Shown here: positions 48,738-56,710 of the stretch, piece by piece
Layout of the letters: each line of letters begins with the position of its first letter
Position numbering within the stretch: position 1 is the first letter of the stretch
Assembly: GCF_031624395.1 (NCBI RefSeq)
Contig: NZ_JAMQON010000008.1
Location: 1 to 64,000, forward strand
Source of the DNA: Halomicroarcula saliterrae
Lineage (GTDB): Archaea > Halobacteriota > Halobacteria > Halobacteriales > Haloarculaceae
Reading direction: 5' to 3'
DNA length: 64,000 bases
Notes under the pieces: model-generated
Databases searched by the model: none
What the model was told of the DNA's origin: nothing
The model's input: only the letters and a program-made list of their open reading frames with translations
Program-made: the position numbers and the translations under genes

Positions 48738-51388
48738 CGGTGTGAACCTCCGCTGGAAATCGTTTCAGCCCCGCTGTCTTCTGGTGGACGAATTCTGGAG
48801 AGGCGCATTGCATTCCCGGTGACGGCAGTCGTCATTCCTGCATCGCCGGCGAGCACTGCCAACCAAATTGGGACGTAACCAAACGGTACTGCCAATGCCA
48901 GTGCGGCCTTGACTCCGAGACTGGCCCAGATGTTCTGCTGGATAACGCCGTTAGCGTCATTGGCCAGTTCGTAGAGATACGGCAGCTTGCCCAGATCATC
49001 ACCCATTAGTGCGATATCGGCCGTCTCCAGTGCCGTGTCCGTCCCAGCGGCGCCCATAGCGACGCCTACGGTAGCGGTGGCTAGGGCAGGGGCATCGTTT
49101 ACACCATCTCCAACCATCGCGACACCGTCGTGCTCATCGGTGAGTTTCTCGATCGCAGTGACCTTATCTTCCGGAAGGAGTTCTGCGTAAAACTCGTCGA
49201 TACCCACCTGCTCGGCGATAGCCTGTGCAGTCCGCTCATTATCTCCCGTTAGCATCACTGTTCGTTTGACGCCGAGGTCTTGGAGTCGGGCTATCGTCTG
49301 TTTCGCTGCTGGCCTGACTTCGTCGGCGACGGCGATGAGCCCTTCTAGTTCTTCGTCTGTCCCGACAAGCACCACAGTCTTCCCTTCACTCTGGAGTTCT
49401 GGGACCGTCTCTTCCAGCAAATCGAAGCAATTATGCCGGTCACATAGTGACTGGGCTGTGTCGGTAACCACGCCCCCATCGGTGGTCGCGTGAACGTGTG
49501 ACAGATCGAACTCAAGTTCTTCAAACAGGCCGGGCTTCCCGGCAAAGTGATCGGTCCCGTCAAGCTCTGCCCGAACCCCCTTACCGGTGATACTCTCGAA
49601 ATCCGAGATTTCGCGCTCTGCGACGCTTGCACCGTCTGCTTCCGCGACTATTGCTTCTCCGATAGGGTGCTCGCTACGTTGTTCAAGGCCACGGGCACAC
49701 CGAAGGACGTCGTCCTCGGAATTTCCATTGAGGGGGATGACATCAGTTACCGTGAGTTCTCCCTTCGTAAGTGTCCCCGTCTTATCGAATGCGACGGCGT
49801 CGACTTCGCCCATTGCCTCGAGATGGTTTCCGCCTTTAATCAGCACGCCGTTCTTCGCCGCGCTCGTAATGCCCGAGACGACCGAGACTGGCGTCGAGAT
49901 GACGAACGCACAGGGGCAGGCGAGTACGAGCAATGTAAGCCCGTAGACGATAGCTGTTGGCCACGTCGTGCCGAGAACGTAGGGGCTCCCAATCGTGACG
50001 AGGATAGCAAAAGCGACGACAGCAGGTGTGTAGTACGCGGAGAATCGCTCGACGAACTGTTCGCGCTCGGTTTTGTTCGACTGGGCGTCCTCAACCATCT
50101 CGACGATACGCGAGAGGGTATTATCGCTCGCCGTAGCGGTGACTTCCACTTCGAGATACCCCTCTTCGTTGATTGTCCCGGCGTACACCTCTTCACCCTC
50201 GCTCTTATCCACTGGAACACTCTCGCCAGTGATTGGTGCCTGATTCACCGCACTCTCCCCGTCTACGACCGTGCCATCCATGGGAATCTTCTCTCCTGGC
50301 CGAACGACGACGATGTCACCGACCGTTATTTCCGCAACAGGGACAGTCTCTTCGCCCCCGTTGCGTTTGACGACCGCTTCATCCGGAGACAGATCCATCA
50401 GCTCTTGCAGCGAGTTGCGGGCACGGTCCATCGAGTAGCGCTCGAGAAGTTCGGCCACGCTGAAGAGGAACGCAAGCGTCGCTGCTTCAAAATAGAGACC
50501 CTCCCCGAATGCAACACTTGCCACCAGGGCACCCAAGATCGCAATGGACATCAACAGATCAATGTCGAGGTTCCTATTTCGCAACGAGTAATACCCGTTG
50601 CGGAGAATTTCGTGGCCACCGAGCGCAATCGCGACAAGAAAGAGGGCGTCAGCTAACACCAGGTCGCTTCCGAGGAGGCTCGCGACCTGTATATTCTCCC
50701 CGGGTAGGAAGAATTCCAGCAGGAGTCCACCGGCGAGGAACACACCACTAATCCACGTCTTGATAGCCCGGCGGCTTCGCCAGATACTGTCACCAGATTC
50801 GCTATTATCTTTGTTACCCTGCTGTGCGGTCGTATCTGTAACTTCGTATCCTGCGCCCTCGATGGCGGCACTGATGTCTGAACCCGTCACGGTTGCAGAA
50901 TCGTATGTGACTGTGATTTTCCCAGTCGTCGGGTGGGGTTCCGCCGTTGCAATGCCGTCGAGACTGTCCAGTGCCTTCGTGACCTTCTCCGCACAGGACG
51001 GACAATCCATTTCTGGGACAGAAAACTTCTCCGTGACCTCGTCGCTGTTTTCGACAGTGTAGCCAGCTTTCTCGACGCGCTCGGTGATAGCCTCCGTCGA
51101 CGTGATGTCGGCCTCGTATGTTACTGTGAGAGTTCCTGTCGTCACCTGTGGCTCGATTTCTTTGATTCCCTCGACCTTGCTAACACTGTTTTCAACTTTC
51201 CCCGCACACGACGGGCAGTCCATATCGGGCACTGAGAGCTGTGCCACACTTCCATCATGGGCTATCGAAGGATCCGATACTTCATCTCTCTCTGAATGTT
51301 CACGATCAAAATGGTCATGTGAATGATCGTGTTCATGCGAGTCGTCTGTTTCATCTGACTCGTCACTGTTCTCGTCTGATGAGGTCAT
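48734..51388 (-). CDS. Heavy-metal P1B-type ATPase with two HMA domains
   Basis: An 884-residue exporter of soft or transition metal ions. The N-terminus is Asp/His/Glu-rich (SHEHDHSHDHFDREHSERDE, about residues 17-36). Two heavy-metal-associated domains follow, with MDCPSC at 56-61 and 127-132. The translocation helix has CPCAFVIS, the phosphorylation site is DKTGTLTKGE, and the hinge is MVGDGVNDAPAL. The CPC motif with two MDCPSC domains and a His-rich tail fits Zn/Cd/Pb-type (ZntA-like) or Cu-type transport; the exact ion cannot be told. It is the first gene of a two-gene operon, and a second P1B ATPase lies at 56711. Confidence 0.9.
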   Translation of the reverse strand: MTSSDENSDESDETDDSHEHDHSHDHFDREHSERDEVSDPSIAHDGSVAQLSVPDMDCPSCAGKVENSVSKVEGIKEIEPQVTTGTLTVTYEADITSTEAITERVEKAGYTVENSDEVTEKFSVPEMDCPSCAEKVTKALDSLDGIATAEPHPTTGKITVTYDSATVTGSDISAAIEGAGYEVTDTTAQQGNKDNSESGDSIWRSRRAIKTWISGVFLAGGLLLEFFLPGENIQVASLLGSDLVLADALFLVAIALGGHEILRNGYYSLRNRNLDIDLLMSIAILGALVASVAFGEGLYFEAATLAFLFSVAELLERYSMDRARNSLQELMDLSPDEAVVKRNGGEETVPVAEITVGDIVVVRPGEKIPMDGTVVDGESAVNQAPITGESVPVDKSEGEEVYAGTINEEGYLEVEVTATASDNTLSRIVEMVEDAQSNKTEREQFVERFSAYYTPAVVAFAILVTIGSPYVLGTTWPTAIVYGLTLLVLACPCAFVISTPVSVVSGITSAAKNGVLIKGGNHLEAMGEVDAVAFDKTGTLTKGELTVTDVIPLNGNSEDDVLRCARGLEQRSEHPIGEAIVAEADGASVAEREISDFESITGKGVRAELDGTDHFAGKPGLFEELEFDLSHVHATTDGGVVTDTAQSLCDRHNCFDLLEETVPELQSEGKTVVLVGTDEELEGLIAVADEVRPAAKQTIARLQDLGVKRTVMLTGDNERTAQAIAEQVGIDEFYAELLPEDKVTAIEKLTDEHDGVAMVGDGVNDAPALATATVGVAMGAAGTDTALETADIALMGDDLGKLPYLYELANDANGVIQQNIWASLGVKAALALAVPFGYVPIWLAVLAGDAGMTTAVTGNAMRLSRIRPPEDSGAETISSGGSHR

Positions 51389-51532
51389 TAGCGAATTCTA
51401 GACAATCGTATTTTATTAAACTAGCTGTTATAAAAGCCGCATATGACAATAGATACTATTAACAATATGCGCATAAGTTAATAATACAGCCATCGATAAG
51501 ATCTCGTTTTCGAGATTCCGTGTTCTCCGTCG

Positions 51533-52132
51533 CTATTCCATCGGTTGGGTCGTTCGTTCAGACGTCCTCTCGGACCGCTGCAAAGTTACAGTTAGTCGAG
51601 CACTGGCAAGGACAGAACTACCGATCGCTTCGACGGCGTCGTCATGTTTCGTGCCCGCCTCGATATCCAATATCTCACCGAGTGCATAGAGTTGGAATCG
51701 GTGCTCGTACGGTTGGCCGGGCGGTGGACACGGTGCTTTGTATCCTACTTCACCGCCACGCTGTCGACCCTGAGGAGCACCACCCAGTGTCTCTACAGTC
51801 GGTGTCCGCGGTATACCGGCGGGGATCGTGGTCCGCTCAGGAGGGATATTCCATATCGACCAGAACACTGGCTCATTTATCGGCCCACGGTCGTACTCTC
51901 CGGTAATCGCCAGTGCCGCTGTCGGATCCGGGTGATTCCGTATCTCGAACGGGGGTGACTCTCCAGCCCCATCACACGTGTACCGGGCTGGGAGTGTCCC
52001 CCCGTTTTCCATGGCAGGACTCGAGATACTAAATGAGCGTTGCGTATCGGTTGTTCGACTTGCACATCCAGCGATCAGTCCTGTAATTGAGGCGCTGGCC
52101 GTCTGTATCAGTCGTCGTCGAGTCAGTTTCAT
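51533..52132 (-). CDS. PEBP/YbhB-family protein, Tat lipoprotein
   Basis: A 199-residue protein. The signal has MKLTRRRLIQTASASITGLI and lipobox AGCAS, so it is exported by Tat and lipid-anchored. The mature part has the PEBP pattern: GGTLPARYTCDGAGESPPFE, then FWSIWNIPPERTTIPAGI, then GYKAPCPPPGQPYEHRFQLY. The D-x-x-P-F and C-P-P-P blocks are the ligand pocket of the family. The function of prokaryotic YbhB-like proteins is unsettled. It lies between the P1B ATPase and the C2H2 pair. Confidence 0.8.
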   Translation of the reverse strand: MKLTRRRLIQTASASITGLIAGCASRTTDTQRSFSISSPAMENGGTLPARYTCDGAGESPPFEIRNHPDPTAALAITGEYDRGPINEPVFWSIWNIPPERTTIPAGIPRTPTVETLGGAPQGRQRGGEVGYKAPCPPPGQPYEHRFQLYALGEILDIEAGTKHDDAVEAIGSSVLASARLTVTLQRSERTSERTTQPME

Positions 52133-52171
52133 TGTATTGTCGTTTTAGAGGGTTCTGTCGTATGTATCAGG

Positions 52172-52432
52172 TCAGACAAGCGCGTAAACCATGAGCAAGC
52201 AAAAATACAGCAGTATAAGCACACCAAGAGCTCGGAGGCGGAATCGTCCGAGTTCTCCTTCCTCTGCCTCGTACGCTGTCTGAAACGCTGAAATATGCTC
52301 CTCAGATAATTCGTTAGGATGCTCTAGCCCCCGGTGTAAGTCTAGCCACTCCTGCTGGCTGAAAGGACGACCGCAGTACTCACACAGATGGGGCGATTGG
52401 TCCTCTCCGATTGTATATTCGTGATTGCTCAT
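52172..52432 (-). CDS. C2H2 zinc-finger protein with one membrane helix
   Basis: About 86 residues from ATG 52432 (MSNHEYTIGEDQSPHLCEYC). A zinc finger reads C-E-Y-C ... HRGLEHP (Cys-x2-Cys, then His-x4-His). A helical linker follows, and a final hydrophobic helix LGVLILLYFCLLMVYALV. The ATG overlaps the TGA of the upstream 460-residue gene (ATGA, stop ending at 52429), so the two are co-translated. A frame extending to 52471 exists but would lie inside the neighbour. Similar small C2H2 membrane proteins are widespread in haloarchaea. Confidence 0.75.
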   Translation of the reverse strand: MSNHEYTIGEDQSPHLCEYCGRPFSQQEWLDLHRGLEHPNELSEEHISAFQTAYEAEEGELGRFRLRALGVLILLYFCLLMVYALV

Positions 52433-53811
52433 ATGTATGGAAGTGCCACCTCGGGGCGAGTGATGACCCACAGACTGGTCATCGTGTAGAACACCATCAC
52501 CGCGATAAACGGATACTGTGACCTGATCGCCTGAATCCGACTGGGGAACAGGTCATAGGCCGCCGCATGTGCGACCCAGATAGCAACTAGATGGCCAATA
52601 ACCACGGCCGCAATACCAACTCCACCGAACCAACTTGGCGGTTGATATACTGGGACTGTGCCGGGATCTGAAAACGGTGAGAGGAGTGCCAACCAGAGAG
52701 CTGGTGCGAGTTCAAGAAAATACCCGAGATAGTGAGCGAAGTGATACCCAGCAGCAATTGCAAGCAATGGTGGAGCAAACTGAACTGCCACCATGCGTGA
52801 CTGGAGATAGGTCTCTGCAGTTCGTCGACTGAGTTCAACCGCGATGAGGTAGATTCCAAAGAAGAGGCCAAAGCCAGCGAGGAGCGCTACCGGATACAGT
52901 ACTTGTGGAGGGAAACCACCTGCGACAAGAGGTTCCGTCAGGGTACGCCACCCAGGTGTCGTAACGAATCCGTCGAAGGTTGTCCCCCACAGCAACGCTA
53001 TAATAAATGCGACTTCATCGAAATCGTCTACCAAACGGGGAACGGAAAGGTCCATACCGAACAACCGAAATTTAATTTTCCGTCCAGTTTTTCCGATGGG
53101 TGCCACACGACCGTAGTAGCGGAATACTCTCTCTACGGGATCCGCCTTGTCAAACCACGTGTCCCGTCCAAAGATAACGACACCAAACAGGGTCACTACG
53201 CTGTACGCGACCACAGCGGTAGCGAGTAATTGTGGGTCAGCAGCTAATGGACTTATGACCTCGATCCAGATTAACGCCAAGAGTCCAATTACGCTAGGCC
53301 ATGCCCCGTACGAGTCGGGATAGCGTCGATTTAGTGAGGGCAGCACCAGTGCGATGGTAGAAAGTGGGTTGAGAGTCTGCCAAGTGTTCCCAACCAGATA
53401 GCTTGTCATCGCTAGTCCCGCCCACCAGCCAACCCACACAAGAAGTATCGCCGCATTGGTTTGTGGTGTGGAGGGACCGATGAATCCGATGACCAGGACA
53501 GTAACATAGCCCACCAACCCGAGTACACGACCCGCAGTAACAGCCACGTGACTGTTCTCAGCATGAATCGGGAAGCCCCACTGATGGAGCTGTCTGATAA
53601 ATTGTCTATCTGTCACAAAGGAGGCTAACAAAAAAGATGCCCCGACTGCCGCTCCGCCCGTACTCAGAAACAGCCATGTCGGAACGCGTATGGGTTCACG
53701 TGAACCACTTGAGAGACTTGCTCCGTGAGCAGAGACTGTCCCAGCTGCAAGAATTAAGAGCAGGACGCTCACAATTAGTTGCGTAATCCGTTGCTGGTTT
53801 TCTCTCATCAT
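52429..53811 (-). CDS. Large polytopic membrane protein, unknown function
   Basis: A 460-residue protein with about twelve hydrophobic segments, starting with a signal-like helix (LIVSVLLLILAAGTVSAHGA). Loops include FPIHAENSHVAV and a long hydrophilic loop FDKADPVERVFRYYGRVAPI. His residues appear in helix regions (AIAAGYHFAHYLGYFLELAP; VIGHLVAIWVAHAAAYDLF), possibly binding heme or metal. It is the upstream partner of the C2H2 protein, with overlapping stop and start. No family was recognised. The position beside copper/zinc genes suggests a role in metal or respiration biology. Confidence 0.7.
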   Translation of the reverse strand: MMRENQQRITQLIVSVLLLILAAGTVSAHGASLSSGSREPIRVPTWLFLSTGGAAVGASFLLASFVTDRQFIRQLHQWGFPIHAENSHVAVTAGRVLGLVGYVTVLVIGFIGPSTPQTNAAILLVWVGWWAGLAMTSYLVGNTWQTLNPLSTIALVLPSLNRRYPDSYGAWPSVIGLLALIWIEVISPLAADPQLLATAVVAYSVVTLFGVVIFGRDTWFDKADPVERVFRYYGRVAPIGKTGRKIKFRLFGMDLSVPRLVDDFDEVAFIIALLWGTTFDGFVTTPGWRTLTEPLVAGGFPPQVLYPVALLAGFGLFFGIYLIAVELSRRTAETYLQSRMVAVQFAPPLLAIAAGYHFAHYLGYFLELAPALWLALLSPFSDPGTVPVYQPPSWFGGVGIAAVVIGHLVAIWVAHAAAYDLFPSRIQAIRSQYPFIAVMVFYTMTSLWVITRPEVALPYI

Positions 53812-54166
53812 TGGTGTTGATATATTCTACTGGGACTCATCAATCGAAACGTGCATATCTCACAGCAAAAAGATTCGAGTGTTTCACGCAGTCTATTATT
53901 TTTTACAGCGGTACTTTGGCCCAACAGTTTGGTCGTCATGTGTCGCGTTAGATAGTCCCCTGTGTAGTGTTGGATTCGTCTTGGCTACATCCGACTTTGG
54001 ACATGTTCGGGAGATATAGTGGTACCAAATAAAACTCTCAGGCGGATTCCCACCTAATGGGACAGCGAGCTCAAGCAGGGGCTGGATGTATGAGTACGCC
54101 GAGGGAAGTGGTTCATCCCGAGTGACCTCGCAGTTGATACATCAACCACTATCGATTCATCCAACA
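53812..54166. other. Gene-free stretch between two convergent-orientation units
   Basis: No gene was recognised. Broken frames on both strands at 54054-54166 could be a decayed end of an insertion sequence, but there is no clear family signal. Confidence 0.3.
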
Positions 54167-55156
54167 TCACACTAAAGGGGCTGATTGGGGGGTTTCCGGT
54201 ACCAACCACGCCGGGACGACTCGCGTGAGGACCACCATACCCGTCAGCTCGACGAGCGTCTGAGTAACGACCACCGCTGGTGCGAGCCCATAGCCCGATG
54301 GCAGCGCGAGCGCCAGCGGAAGAATGACAAGCGAGTTCCGTGTGACAGAGGTGAACACGAGGGCCCGGCTCTCGCCAGCTCCCATCCCGAGCACTCCAGC
54401 CACTAACCGACCGAGCAACGGCATAATGACCAGAAACGCAACATAGATCGGGACGACCGACGCGATCTGTCCGATTGAATCCTGGACGCGCGGCAGTTGG
54501 GAGGCGATCACGACAAACAGTGTTGCCCCCATCATCGGAACCGGAAACCAGCCCATCGTGTTCTGCCACTGAGCGCCGCGCTCGGACCGGTCAGCCCAGT
54601 ATTCAGTCGCCCATGCGAGCGTCAGCGGCAGCGCGATAATGACGACGAACGCCTCGATGAACGGCCCTGCCTCGATGAATTCGGCCACCTGCTGGCCCAT
54701 GAACAGCCAGAGATACAGCGGGAGCAACAACAGCTGGATGAGCATCAGCGCCGGAGTCGCGGCAGTAATCTGTTCGGCGTCACCGCCGGCAAGTTCGGTG
54801 AACGTAATGACGTAGTCGATACACGGCGTCAACAACACCATAAACGCGCCAACGAGAATCACCGGCTCCTGTGGCAGGAACTGCGTGAGGCCAAATACGA
54901 CGACCGGCACGACCACGAAGTTTATCCCGAGCGCAGCCGCCATGAACCGGGCGTTCCGGAAGGCCCGCCGGATTTGGACAAACGGTATCTCGAGGAACGT
55001 GACGTACAACAGGACAGCCAACACGGGATTGATGAACGGTTCCAAGAGAGAGCTCGCGCTTGGAAGTCCGAGGCCGACTCCGATCGCTAGTAAGACGGCA
55101 ACGAAGTAGATACCGACTTGATTGTGCTGAACCCACTGTTTCGAGAGTCGTGTCAT
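54167..55156 (-). CDS. BASS-family transporter, arsenic-resistance type
   Basis: A 329-residue protein with about ten transmembrane helices. Its pattern is that of the bile-acid/arsenite family: NPVLAVLLYVTFLEIPFVQI, then the LLTPCIDYVITFTELAGGDA core (a Cys next to the helix break), then RALVFTSVTRNSLVILPLAL near the C-terminus. The Cys in the LTPCIDY stretch corresponds to the arsenite-site region of Acr3 proteins, though the match is to the broader family. Likely role: export of arsenite or a related anion. A small membrane remnant ends 16 bases upstream. Confidence 0.8.
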   Translation of the reverse strand: MTRLSKQWVQHNQVGIYFVAVLLAIGVGLGLPSASSLLEPFINPVLAVLLYVTFLEIPFVQIRRAFRNARFMAAALGINFVVVPVVVFGLTQFLPQEPVILVGAFMVLLTPCIDYVITFTELAGGDAEQITAATPALMLIQLLLLPLYLWLFMGQQVAEFIEAGPFIEAFVVIIALPLTLAWATEYWADRSERGAQWQNTMGWFPVPMMGATLFVVIASQLPRVQDSIGQIASVVPIYVAFLVIMPLLGRLVAGVLGMGAGESRALVFTSVTRNSLVILPLALALPSGYGLAPAVVVTQTLVELTGMVVLTRVVPAWLVPETPQSAPLV

Positions 55157-55172
55157 AGATTGATTTGAATCA

Positions 55173-55312
55173 TTAGCGAATCATGATTCCCAGAGCGGTC
55201 ACTACCCCGAGGACAACCAAGACCGGTACGGAGACGGATCGAACGAATCGTTTGCCTCCGGCAGACCAGTCAGGATATCGAACACTGATACCCGACGAAG
55301 TGCAAAGACCGG
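55173..55312 (-). pseudogene. C-terminal membrane-helix remnant upstream of the BASS gene
   Basis: A frame between a TAG near 55312 and the TAA at 55173-55175 reads GISVRYPDWSAGGKRFVRSV then PVLVVLGVVTALGIMIR, one transmembrane helix. No ATG precedes it. It ends 16 bases before the BASS ATG. It is probably the leftover 3' end of a membrane protein. The rest of 55157-55548 shows no gene. Confidence 0.35.
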
Positions 55313-55548
55313 ACTAGCACCGGTGAAGACGTCTTAGAGCTCACTCATGTGCTGAAATATTAAGAAGACAGGCGTAAGTTTCCATTGATAGCCACCTCAC
55401 AACTGTCAGTATAGACCAATGGTTCGTATTCGGGACAGGAGGAATGAGTCACAGATGCGACAGATATCATAGACTTCACCGTAAACGAGTCAACTCTAGC
55501 TACACTTCCAACACTACCCATTTCCGACCCGAGAGTGAACAAGCAGCT

Positions 55549-55836
55549 ATGCCCGGCGATTCCCATTCGAACGGTGTCCGCGTCTGGCTCGTCGAGCGGA
55601 CGTATTCCGACGACGAGCAGAACCTTATCATCCTCACCTATGCGACCCCAGACGGCGAACAGTACTACCGCAAGGAGCGGGCGCTCACTTCCTTCACCGA
55701 CGTCCGCGACACGACGGCTGCCGTCGATACCGAGCCGGACAATCTCGGTTCGGTCAACGATGCCGATCTGCAGGAGCAGTACGCCGCCGAGGCCCAACGA
55801 ATGCAGGAGGTACACGACCCCGACGACGTGATCTGA
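55549..55836 (+). CDS. Small acidic protein upstream of a metal ATPase regulator
   Basis: About 95 residues from ATG 55549 (MPGDSHSNGVRVWLVERTYS). A frame upstream to 55444 exists but looks non-coding. The core reads LIILTYATPDGEQYYRKERA and then LTSFTDVRDTTAAVDTEPDN, an alpha/beta arrangement, ending in an acidic helix (LQEQYAAEAQRMQEVHDPDD). It is followed by the HTH regulator gene (65 bases) and the second P1B ATPase, on one strand and in the same GC-rich codon style. It is probably part of that metal-resistance unit; no family was recognised. Confidence 0.7.
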   Translation: MPGDSHSNGVRVWLVERTYSDDEQNLIILTYATPDGEQYYRKERALTSFTDVRDTTAAVDTEPDNLGSVNDADLQEQYAAEAQRMQEVHDPDDVI

Positions 55837-55901
55837 CTCTAACCAGTACGATGGAAGCTCCGAGCCGACGTGTTATATCCAGCCACCCTTTACGTGTGAG
55901 T

Positions 55902-56651
55902 ATGCGCGAACTCGTCTTCGCCCTCGAATACGAGCCGGGGTGTAACAGGGTCGCGGACGCCCTCGCCGACCATCCCGACGCCCGCGTCCGCTCGCTCTCG
56001 CTGCACGCTACTGCCGAGCAGCTCTGGCGAGTCGACCACGCCAGCGGCAGCCCGGACGCACTCGACGCCATCGAGGATGCCTTTCTCACCAGCGACTACT
56101 ACGCCGACTGTTTGGCTACCGAGGATTGCAGTGCAACCCAGACCACCCGCGTCCTCGATAGCACGGACGACACGCTAGTTCTCTACTCCGACTGGGAGCG
56201 AACCCCCACCTGCGCGTCCGTCCCCCACATCGCCCGCGACCACCTCGGTGACGGCGTGCTGTTCGAGACTCGTCACGAGGGCCGCCACTACACGTGGCGG
56301 CTCATCCACTCCGGAGAGGGCGACATGGCCGCGTTCTTCGACGCCCTCAAAGTCGCCGTCGGAGACTGCGCTCAGATGGAGATGCTCCGAACCGCGGAGA
56401 CGACGGCGTCGATGGGGGGAGCTGACGAGAAGCATGGCGTCCTGTCGCCGGAGCAGGAGGCTGCACTCCAAGCAGCCGTCGAACACGGGTACTACGAGTC
56501 GCCCCGAGAGGTCGATGTCGGCACGTTGGCCGAGCATCTCGACGTGCCGCGGTCGACGCTCACCTACCGACTCCGTCGGGCGGAAGAACACTTGGCGAAG
56601 CAGCACGTCGCCGGCGAACAGTCGCCCGAAGAGACCCCGGCAACACGCTGA
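55902..56651 (+). CDS. Bacterio-opsin-activator-type HTH regulator, probable metal sensor
   Basis: About 249 residues from ATG 55902 (MRELVFALEYEPGCNRVADA). The N-terminal 180 residues form a sensor-like region with spaced cysteines (GCNRV; YYADCLATEDCSATQ; ERTPTCASVPH; GDCAQMEM), candidates for metal binding. The C-terminal HTH is LSPEQEAALQAAVEHGYYES ... VGTLAEHLDVPRSTLTYRLR (about 187-232), the HTH_10 domain of Bat-type regulators. It ends 59 bases before the P1B ATPase start on the same strand and probably controls it. Cysteine-based sensing is inference. Confidence 0.8.
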   Translation: MRELVFALEYEPGCNRVADALADHPDARVRSLSLHATAEQLWRVDHASGSPDALDAIEDAFLTSDYYADCLATEDCSATQTTRVLDSTDDTLVLYSDWERTPTCASVPHIARDHLGDGVLFETRHEGRHYTWRLIHSGEGDMAAFFDALKVAVGDCAQMEMLRTAETTASMGGADEKHGVLSPEQEAALQAAVEHGYYESPREVDVGTLAEHLDVPRSTLTYRLRRAEEHLAKQHVAGEQSPEETPATR

Positions 56652-56710
56652 TTCTCGGTTTGGAATATTCCAATTAAGGCTTATCGAACTGACGCCCCTA
56701 CAGTGAGGTA

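Noticed and set aside
49547-50656. Plus-strand 369-codon frame inside the first P1B ATPase
   Set aside because: Antisense shadow of an ATPase with all motifs; composition is Cys/Arg/Asp-rich and implausible for a haloarchaeal protein.
54054-54569. Minus-strand 171-codon frame overlapping the BASS transporter end
   Set aside because: Out of frame with a well-supported transporter, and its residues are His/Gly/Arg-rich.
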